A stretch of 13,547 nt of DNA from Methanobacterium sp. GTDB taxonomy: Archaea; Methanobacteriota; Methanobacteria; Methanobacteriales; Methanobacteriaceae. Below are positions 8,535 through 13,547 of the stretch, one piece after another. A program made the position numbers and the translations under genes. The stretch covers positions 800-14,346 of the forward strand of contig PMMV01000089.1 in NCBI GenBank assembly GCA_003162115.1, in the 5' to 3' direction. How positions within the stretch are numbered: position 1 is the first letter of the stretch; the number at the start of each line of letters is the position of its first letter. The notes under the pieces were generated by a model. It ran no database searches, was not told the origin of the DNA, and saw only the letters and a list, made by a program, of their open reading frames with translations.

Positions 8535-8562
8535 TATAACGATTGTTATATAAATATTGTTA
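8535..8562 (+). promoter_or_regulatory. Candidate operator, copy 1: two TAAC-N4-GTTA dyads around a TATA-like core
   Basis: The first dyad is perfect over six-base arms: TATAAC (8535-8540), spacer GATT, GTTATA (8545-8550). The second (8551-8562) is TAAA-TATT-GTTA with one arm mismatch. Dyad centres are 14 bp apart, and TTATATAA lies across the junction as a possible TATA box. The same layout recurs at 9934-9959 with 23 of 26 bases identical. Binding of a dimeric archaeal repressor that blocks TBP is inferred. Confidence 0.6.
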
Positions 8563-8721
8563 ATATATTCTATTAATCTCGATCAAATTTTAATCAATAA
8601 TATCCACTGGATCGTTTGAGAATTAAATAAATATACTGTTATTATATAAAATAAAAGAATAATTTCCTTTTTCTTAAATTGTATTAAGAGAAATTTAATT
8701 AAATATCATGGAGGACCAATA

Positions 8722-9855
8722 ATGAAATTTGACACAAGATCAATACATGCAGGAAGAAAACCAGATCCATCAACTGGAGCTATATCAACATCGATATGTC
8801 AAACATCAACATTTGTGTTCGAAGATTACAAACAACCAGGAGAATACGACTACTCTAGAACAGGTAATCCAACCAGAAATGCTCTTGAAGATGCTGTTGC
8901 AAATCTTGAGGGAGGTAACAAAGGATTCGCTTTTTCAAGTGGAATGGCAGCAGTATCAACTGCAATACATCTATTAAAAGCGGGTGACCATGCTGTCGTA
9001 GGAGATGATATTTATGGAGGTACACATAGACTTTTCAGTGAAATTATGACCCAATATGGTATTGAATTCACTTTCACAAGACTAAACTCCCGAGAAAACA
9101 TTGAAGAAGCCATCCAACCAGACACTAAAATGATATGGATTGAAACACCATCAAATCCATTGTTGAACATTACAGATCTTGAATTGGTAGCTGATATAGC
9201 CAAGGAAAACCAGCTCTTAACTGTAGCTGACAATACATTTCCAAGTCCATACTTCCTTCGTCCAATAGAGTATGGAATAGATCTGGTACTTCACTCAACA
9301 ACCAAATACATAAACGGCCACAGTGATGTAATAGGTGGTGCAATAGTGACCACCACAGATGAACTTGCAGATAAGATTCATTTCCTGTTAAATGGGATGG
9401 GAACGAACGCAGCACCATTTGATTCCTGGTTAATACTTCGAGGACTAAAAACCCTACCACTTAGAATGAAAAAACACGCAGAAAATGCTATAGCGATAGC
9501 TGAGTTTTTAATTGATCATCCTAAAGTTTCAGAAGTATTTTATCCTGGTCTCCCCTCTCACCCGGGTTATGAAATTGCAAAAAAACAGATGGATGGATAT
9601 GGTGGTATTGTATCTTTTAAATTGAAATCAGATGTTGGTAATTTTATTAGAGGCTTAGACCTTTTTTTACTGGCAGAATCTCTTGGTGGAGCAGATTCAT
9701 TAGTTGAACATGCTGCAACCATGAGTCATGCATCAATGGGAGAGTCAGCCCGTAAACAGGCTGGTATTACAGATGATGTTATCAGATTGTCAGTGGGACT
9801 AGAGGATTCAGATGATCTAATCGAAGATCTCTCAAGAGGATTAGAAAGATCATGA
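8722..9855 (+). CDS. Cystathionine gamma-synthase/gamma-lyase family PLP enzyme
   Basis: This 377-residue full-length member of the Cys/Met metabolism PLP-dependent family carries out beta/gamma elimination or replacement on cystathionine or activated homoserine. Family landmarks are YSRTGNPTR (44-52), the SSGMAA phosphate loop (72-77), Asp170 in the ADNTF strand, the PLP-binding Lys195 in HSTTKYINGHSDVIGG, and ESLGGADSL then EHAATMSHASM near the C-terminus. The sequence does not separate gamma-synthase, gamma-lyase and homoserine sulfhydrylase (MetZ/MetY-like) activities; the C-terminal SVGLED is common to the group. The ATG at 8722 follows GGAGGA with good spacing. The gene has its own long upstream region carrying the dyad element shared with the ThiS-like gene, so a sulfur-related role and co-regulation are likely. 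It resembles bacterial homologues and could be an acquired gene; only a tree could show that. Confidence 0.92.
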   Translation: MKFDTRSIHAGRKPDPSTGAISTSICQTSTFVFEDYKQPGEYDYSRTGNPTRNALEDAVANLEGGNKGFAFSSGMAAVSTAIHLLKAGDHAVVGDDIYGGTHRLFSEIMTQYGIEFTFTRLNSRENIEEAIQPDTKMIWIETPSNPLLNITDLELVADIAKENQLLTVADNTFPSPYFLRPIEYGIDLVLHSTTKYINGHSDVIGGAIVTTTDELADKIHFLLNGMGTNAAPFDSWLILRGLKTLPLRMKKHAENAIAIAEFLIDHPKVSEVFYPGLPSHPGYEIAKKQMDGYGGIVSFKLKSDVGNFIRGLDLFLLAESLGGADSLVEHAATMSHASMGESARKQAGITDDVIRLSVGLEDSDDLIEDLSRGLERS

Positions 9856-9933
9856 TTACATAGAGGGTATTTTACAAACCCAGTATCACTTTCCAATCCT
9901 CAGAGGTCTTGGTTTAATCAAAAACTTTATATG

Positions 9934-9959
9934 TAACGATAGTTATATAACAATTGTTA
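9934..9959 (+). promoter_or_regulatory. Candidate operator, copy 2, upstream of the ThiS-like gene
   Basis: Dyad one is TAAC-GATA-GTTA (9934-9945). Dyad two is the perfect 12-bp palindrome TAACAATTGTTA (9948-9959). Centres are 14 bp apart as in the copy at 8537, with TTATATAA (9943-9950) between them and another TATA-like TTTATATG at 9926-9933. Transcription from the core TATA would begin near 9970 and leave about 35 bases before the TTG at 10007. Confidence 0.6.
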
Positions 9960-10006
9960 AGTACAGTTTCTATTATTAATCTCTAACTTATACTGGTTGT
10001 GTTGAT

Positions 10007-10201
10007 TTGGAAATAGAATATTCGGAAGGTCACGTTGAACATTTAAATATCAACCAGATATCGGTTGAAGAACTATTAAAAAATCTTGGAATAGACCCGC
10101 TTGAAGTTATCGTCAAAAGAAATGATACGATAATCCTAGAAGATGAAATATTGGGAAAAAATGACAGTATAAAGATCATCAGAGTTATACACGGCGGTTA
10201 A
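10007..10201 (+). CDS. ThiS/MoaD-like ubiquitin-fold sulfur-carrier protein
   Basis: This 64-residue protein ends in Gly-Gly (VIHGG), the terminus that E1-like enzymes adenylate and convert to a thiocarboxylate in ThiS, MoaD and archaeal SAMP proteins. Its length and the pattern (a short beta-hairpin, an SVEELLKNLGI helix, an EVIVKRNDTI strand, a late acidic turn and a final strand) fit ThiS. It starts at TTG, since an in-frame TGA at 10004-10006 blocks anything upstream; GGTTG at 9995 may be a weak ribosome binding site. No ThiG or ThiF/MoeB homologue lies in the window, and the thiazole synthase nearby is the carrier-independent Thi4 type. The acceptor is therefore unknown: homocysteine synthesis, tRNA thiolation, or molybdopterin are options. 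The shared upstream element links it to the preceding PLP enzyme. Confidence 0.82.
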   Translation: MEIEYSEGHVEHLNINQISVEELLKNLGIDPLEVIVKRNDTIILEDEILGKNDSIKIIRVIHGG

Positions 10202-10291
10202 AATTTTTTGTAATATTATAATTAAATAGATTTATTGGTATTTAGCAGATTAACATTAAATCAATAAACTGCTGAGTAATGGAGTTAAAGA

Positions 10292-11452
10292 ATGGATACT
10301 AACAAGCCAATACTGGTTAGATATGGTGAAATCGGAGTAAAGAGTCCTGTAGTAAGGAAAAGATTTGAAAAAAAACTAATAGGGAATATTAAAAAACTAA
10401 TCAAATGTAAAATCACAATTAATCAGGGCAGGATTTTTCTTTTCCCTGAAGATCATGAGAAAGCATTGAAATCTTTAAAAAAGATATTTGGAGTTGTTTC
10501 ATTTAGCCCAACAGTATCAACAGATACTGATCACAACTCTATCAAGGAAACAGTTCAAGATTATATTAAAGAATTAATGGAAAAAGGAGATTTCGATTCT
10601 AAAAAACCTTTTGCTGTTAAATGCAGAAGAGTTGGAACCCATGACTTTTCAAGTAGGGAGATGGCAGGATTTTGTGGTGCAGCAGTAATTGAGCTTACAA
10701 ATGCTCCAGTGGACCTTTCAAACCCAGAATTCAGACTTTTTATCGAAGTGAGGGAGGATAAAACCTACATATTCCATCAAAAAATCCCCGGACCAGGAGG
10801 ACTTCCAATAGGAACTCAAGGAAGAATGATTGCCCTGGTATCTGGTGGTATAGACTCGCCTGTAGCAACCTACCTCATGATGAAAAGAGGCTGTGATATA
10901 ACAATTCTTAACTTCAACAACCATCCATACACCGGTGGATCAAATGAAAAAATCATAAAAATTTACCAAAAACTCAAGGAGTACGCTTCTGGTTCAGAAC
11001 TTAGACTCTATCAAGTTAACTATGGAAATTTCCTAAAGAAATGTACAGAAGAAGCACCTCCAAGGATGACATGTGTACTCTGTAAGAGCGGCATGTACCA
11101 GATTGCAGAGAAGATTGCTAAAAAAGAAAAAGCTCTGGCAATCATTGATGGTAGTAGTGTAGGGCAAGTTGCTTCACAAACTCTACCCAACATACTCGCA
11201 ACACGTTACTCAACATCCATACCCGTTCTAAGTCCACTCATTGGTCTAGACAAAACAGAGATCTCAGAAATTGCAGAGAAAATTGGCACATTTCCTATAT
11301 CAATACTTCCCGATAGCGGATGTTCTGCAGCACCAAAACACCCTGAAACCAATGCTGTACTTGAAAATGTTTTGGAAGTTCAAGAAGAAATTGAGATGGA
11401 CGAAGAACTGGCCAAGGTAATATCATCTCTACACAAGATCATTGCAGAATAG
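10292..11452 (+). CDS. thiI: ThiI, tRNA 4-thiouridine synthetase (archaeal type, no rhodanese domain)
   Basis: The 386-residue enzyme adenylates U8 of tRNA and inserts sulfur to make 4-thiouridine. The N-terminal ferredoxin-like and THUMP region spans about residues 1-165. It is followed by the PP-loop ATPase domain with SGGIDSP at 184-190. There is no C-terminal rhodanese domain, unlike E. coli ThiI. Instead Cys261 and Cys264 form a CxxC (TCVLC), and Cys344 lies in DSGCSAAP. From memory, the Methanococcus maripaludis enzyme uses a CxxC at 265/268 plus Cys348 for an iron-sulfur cluster and sulfur transfer. The constant offset of four residues supports functional conservation. The ATG at 10292 follows GGAGTT (10281-10286). 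A 90-bp AT-rich gap separates it from the ThiS-like gene. Thi4 follows after 48 bp, possibly on the same transcript. Confidence 0.93.
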   Translation: MDTNKPILVRYGEIGVKSPVVRKRFEKKLIGNIKKLIKCKITINQGRIFLFPEDHEKALKSLKKIFGVVSFSPTVSTDTDHNSIKETVQDYIKELMEKGDFDSKKPFAVKCRRVGTHDFSSREMAGFCGAAVIELTNAPVDLSNPEFRLFIEVREDKTYIFHQKIPGPGGLPIGTQGRMIALVSGGIDSPVATYLMMKRGCDITILNFNNHPYTGGSNEKIIKIYQKLKEYASGSELRLYQVNYGNFLKKCTEEAPPRMTCVLCKSGMYQIAEKIAKKEKALAIIDGSSVGQVASQTLPNILATRYSTSIPVLSPLIGLDKTEISEIAEKIGTFPISILPDSGCSAAPKHPETNAVLENVLEVQEEIEMDEELAKVISSLHKIIAE

Positions 11453-11500
11453 TTATTAAAATTCATTTTTTAACTAGAAAAAATTGGAGGATCTAAAAAA

Positions 11501-12328
11501 ATGGCAATATTTTCAAAAGTAACAGAAAAAGATGTGACCAAAGCTATAGTATCTGGATTTGCAGAAGAATTTCTGGAATATGTGGAAAGTGATGTTATTA
11601 TAGTTGGAGCAGGCCCAAGCGGTCTGATCGCAGCTAAACGGCTTGCAGAAAAGAATGTTAAGGTTCTTTTGATAGAAAGCAACAACTACCTTGGCGGAGG
11701 TTTCTGGATTGGAGGATACCTCATGAACAAGTTAACTGTAAGAGAACCGGGACAGAAGATCTTGGATGAAATAGGAGTACCTTACAAAAAAGTTCAGGAA
11801 GGACTTTACGTTGCAGACGGACCACATGCATGTTCTAAACTCATAGGAGCTGCAATGGATGCTGGTGTCAAAGTTCTTAACATGACCAAGTTTGACGATG
11901 TTGTTGTTAGAAAGGACAGGGTTGGTGGAGTGGTTATAAATTGGACACCTGTATCTGCACTTCCTAGAGCTATTACATGTGTTGATCCAGTTGCATTAGA
12001 ATCCAAGATCGTTGTCGATGCAACAGGACACGATGCAGTGGTTGTTAAATCCCTTGAACAACGCGGACTTGTAGAAATAGAAGGATTTGAAGGTATGTGG
12101 GTTGAAAAATCTGAAGATGCAGTGGTGGAGAAAACCAGTGAGGTTTACCCTGGAGTTTTCGTTACTGGAATGGCAGTTGCAACAACCTATGGAAGCACAA
12201 GAATGGGTCCAACCTTTGGTGGAATGCTCTTATCTGGTGAAAAGGTTGCAGATCTAATAGTAAACCAGTTAAAGGTTGATTTAATTGTTGAAGATGCTAT
12301 AGGTGGAAAGGTAAAGGGATCTAAATAA
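11501..12328 (+). CDS. thi4: Thi4-type thiazole synthase
   Basis: This 275-residue Thi4-family protein builds the thiamin thiazole (ADP-thiazole from NAD and glycine) or, in some archaea, a related ribulose-bisphosphate product. A Rossmann GAGPSG motif (36-41) follows strand DVIIV, with the ribose-binding Glu59 at the end of strand 2. GGGFWIGG (65-72), ATGHDA (174-179, with His177) and the C-terminal [14 protein letters not shown] (229-242) are family hallmarks. Cys160 stands just before VDP. By recalled alignment this is the place of yeast Cys205, the sulfur donor, whereas methanococcal enzymes have His there and use free sulfide. The start ATG at 11501 lies after GGAGGAT. No TPP riboswitch is visible in the 48-bp leader. 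Proximity to ThiI and the ThiS-like protein suggests a sulfur-cofactor cluster. Confidence 0.92.
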   Translation: MAIFSKVTEKDVTKAIVSGFAEEFLEYVESDVIIVGAGPSGLIAAKRLAEKNVKVLLIESNNYLGGGFWIGGYLMNKLTVREPGQKILDEIGVPYKKVQEGLYVADGPHACSKLIGAAMDAGVKVLNMTKFDDVVVRKDRVGGVVINWTPVSALPRAITCVDPVALESKIVVDATGHDAVVVKSLEQRGLVEIEGFEGMWVEKSEDAVVEKTSEVYPGVFVTGMAVATTYGSTRMGPTFGGMLLSGEKVADLIVNQLKVDLIVEDAIGGKVKGSK

Positions 12329-12395
12329 ATCCTTTAATAAATCAAAAAAATTTCACATTATTTATTTAAGATAAACCAAGTAATCCAATAAACCG

Positions 12396-12866
12396 ATGAT
12401 AGCAATGAATGCAAAGATGAATCATTTACACGCAAAAATAGTGGCAGTTTCCACTAGTCCAGTTACGGGAACAAAAAAAACGAATGTAATTCAGGGTATT
12501 TTAATGGAAAATTTTGGATTATTAGGGGATGGACATGCTGAGAAACAGGCCCACCGTCAGATAAGTCTTCTTGCAGTTGAGAGTATACAGAAGATGAGAG
12601 ATTTAGGTCTTGAGGTGAATCCTGGAGATTTTGCTGAGAACATCACAACTGAAGGTATTGTACTTAAAGACCTCAACATAGGGACCAAAATAACTATAGG
12701 AAACTCTTCAATCCTCGAGGTTTCACAGATCGGTAAAGAATGTTACAGTCCATGTGAAATTGGTAAAAGCGTTGGAGAATGTATAATGCCAACTGAAGGT
12801 ATCTTCTGCAAAGTTTTAGAAGGTGGAAAGATCAGAGTTGGCGATGAACTAAGAATTATAAATTGA
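12396..12866 (+). CDS. MOSC-domain protein
   Basis: This is a stand-alone MOSC domain of up to 156 residues. MOSC proteins are beta-barrel sulfur-carrier domains associated with molybdenum cofactor sulfuration or metal-sulfur assembly. Visible family features are GLLGDGHAE (41-49), HRQISLL (53-59), NPGDFAENITTEG (75-87), and a Cys-bearing C-terminal block QIGKECYSPCEI with Cys116 and Cys120. Cys129 (GECIMP) and Cys138 follow; GIF and GD near the end also fit. Three in-frame ATGs compete for the start: 12396, 12405 and 12417. GATGAT (12395-12400) could serve as ribosome binding site for 12405, which is a little more likely than 12396. The gene follows thi4 by 67 bp. Its substrate is not known; in a methanogen a link to molybdo- or tungstopterin enzymes such as formylmethanofuran dehydrogenase is plausible but unproven. 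Confidence 0.83.
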   Translation: MIAMNAKMNHLHAKIVAVSTSPVTGTKKTNVIQGILMENFGLLGDGHAEKQAHRQISLLAVESIQKMRDLGLEVNPGDFAENITTEGIVLKDLNIGTKITIGNSSILEVSQIGKECYSPCEIGKSVGECIMPTEGIFCKVLEGGKIRVGDELRIIN

Positions 12867-12880
12867 ATAAATACATTTTA

Positions 12881-12901
12881 ATTCCTTTTTCCATTTTTTT
12901 T
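12881..12901 (+). terminator. Oligo-T terminator after the MOSC gene
   Basis: A T5 tract (12886-12890) and a T8 tract (12894-12901) lie 20-35 bases after the MOSC stop, a typical archaeal end signal. This would close the thi-MOSC transcript before pdxS. No strong hairpin is present. Confidence 0.5.
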
Positions 12902-13096
12902 AGATTTTATAACGGATCTGTATTTAAATCAGATTGTTATCTATTCAAAATAACGATTGGGAATTAAATATGAATTGAAGTCCATTAAAGTTTTATTCAT
13001 ACAACATTTTTATGAACAAATAATAATTTACCATTAAATTAACATCAACAAAGATTTATGGTCTAAAAAGGGATCAAATGAATTAGGAGGAATTTT

Positions 13097-13547
13097 ATGT
13101 TACACGGAACAGAAGTTTTGAAAAAAGGATTTGCCAAAATGACTAAGGGTGGAGTAATTATGGATGTAGTGAATGCTGAACAGGCTGTTATTGCCGAAGA
13201 AGCTGGTGCTGTTTCAGTCATGGCTCTTGAAAAGGTACCTTCTGATATACGTGCTGAGGGTGGAGTTGCAAGAATGGCTGATCCATCAAAGGTAAAAGAG
13301 ATCATTGAAGCAGTGAGTATTCCAGTCATGGCAAAGGTACGTATTGGTCACTTCGTGGAAGCACAGGTACTGAGTCACTTGGTGTAGATATGATAGATGA
13401 AAGTGAAGTTCTAACACCTGCAGATGAAAAATATCATATTAATAAGAAAGAATTTACCATCCCATTTGTTTGCGGTGCACGTAATTTAGGGGAAGCTTTA
13501 AGAAGAATTGATGAAGGTGCTGCTATGATCCGTACTAAGGGTGAAGC
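13097..13547 (+). pseudogene. pdxS: pdxS, pyridoxal 5'-phosphate synthase subunit, with frameshift; cut by window end
   Basis: PdxS condenses ribose 5-phosphate, glyceraldehyde 3-phosphate and PdxT-derived ammonia into PLP. The first frame (13097-13387) carries [13 protein letters not shown] with Asp23, [11 protein letters not shown], and VMAK with Lys80, equivalent to Bacillus Asp24 and Lys81. After EAQVL it runs into TAG. The -1 frame from 13372 continues the family exactly: [32 protein letters not shown] and IRTKGEA, the last containing the second catalytic Lys. One base is therefore missing next to CT at 13370-13371, in what should be a Leu-Glu codon pair. Protein conservation on both sides suggests either a very recent mutation or a sequencing/assembly error. 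The start ATG follows AGGAGG (13086-13091). The gene has its own 230-bp upstream region. The 3' end lies outside the window. Confidence 0.85.

Larger units (their letters stand above)
8422..8721 (+). other. 300-bp intergenic region upstream of the PLP-enzyme gene
   Basis: I see no coding region here. In order it holds the oligo-T terminator, a TTTATATA box (8521-8528), the two-dyad element (8537-8562), and a weak inverted pair of TCTC-GATC (8577-8584) with GATC and GAGA (8610-8613 and 8618-8621). A second AT-rich TATA-like run follows near 8643-8651, then a pyrimidine-rich stretch, and GGAGGA (8710-8715) before the ATG at 8722. If transcription starts at the dyad element, the leader is roughly 150 bases, long for an archaeal mRNA. 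If it starts after the 8643 box, the leader is about 50 bases. Confidence 0.55.

Noticed and set aside
8729..8977. Plus-strand open frame inside the PLP-enzyme gene
   Set aside because: It overlaps a clear family member in another frame and is Gln-rich low-quality sequence with no start signal.
9893..9912. Small hairpin (CCAA...TTGG with inner CCT/AGG) after the PLP-enzyme gene
   Set aside because: The stem is short with an internal loop and there is no following T tract, so it is not convincing as a terminator or regulatory RNA.
10244..10273. AGCAG/CTGCT inverted repeat just before thiI
   Set aside because: Only five perfect base pairs with a 20-base loop, expected by chance.
13364..13376. 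Programmed -1 ribosomal frameshift in pdxS
   Set aside because: There is no slippery heptamer or downstream structure, and pdxS is not known to use frameshifting. A deletion or sequencing error is simpler.

Overview
The window looks like chromosomal DNA from a hydrogenotrophic methanogen of the Methanobacteriales, most likely a mesophilic, AT-rich Methanobacterium-type species. The evidence is an energy-converting hydrogenase A (Eha) operon tail with both of its polyferredoxins, a paralogue of the methanogenesis enzyme formylmethanofuran:tetrahydromethanopterin formyltransferase, an archaeal-type ThiI with a CxxC pair and no rhodanese domain, a Thi4 thiazole synthase, strong AGGAGG/GGTGA-type ribosome binding sites, frequent TTG starts and oligo-T ends of transcription units. 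All genes lie on the + strand. I see no rRNA, tRNA, CRISPR array, insertion sequence or phage gene.

Region 1 (1-6756) is the distal part of the eha operon. It holds the end of the small hydrogenase subunit (ehaN), the NiFe large subunit (ehaO), a six-cluster polyferredoxin (ehaP), a ten-cluster polyferredoxin (ehaQ) and the HAD-like protein EhaR. A formyltransferase paralogue and a PfkB-family sugar kinase follow. Junctions are tight (ATGA overlaps at ehaN/ehaO and ftr/kinase, a 4-nt overlap at ehaP/ehaQ), so co-expression is likely. Eha uses ion-motive force to drive H2-dependent reduction of low-potential ferredoxin, which feeds the formylmethanofuran-forming first step of methanogenesis. 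The jobs of EhaR, the Ftr paralogue and the kinase are unknown.

Region 2 (6757-8460) has its own AT-rich upstream region. It carries a third, six-cluster polyferredoxin translationally overlapped with a two-CBS-domain protein, and ends in oligo-T tracts.

Region 3 (8461-13547) is a group of sulfur and cofactor genes: a cystathionine gamma-synthase/lyase family PLP enzyme, a ThiS/MoaD-like sulfur carrier ending in Gly-Gly, the tRNA 4-thiouridine synthetase ThiI, the thiazole synthase Thi4, a MOSC-domain protein and pdxS (PLP synthase). The pdxS copy has an apparent one-base deletion. The most interesting non-coding signal is a 26-bp element present twice, upstream of the PLP enzyme (8537-8562) and upstream of the ThiS-like gene (9934-9959). 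It consists of two TAAC-N4-GTTA dyads 14 bp apart with a TATA-like core between them. The copies match at 23 of 26 positions, which suggests one regulator controls both sulfur genes and raises the possibility of a carrier-protein-dependent sulfur route.
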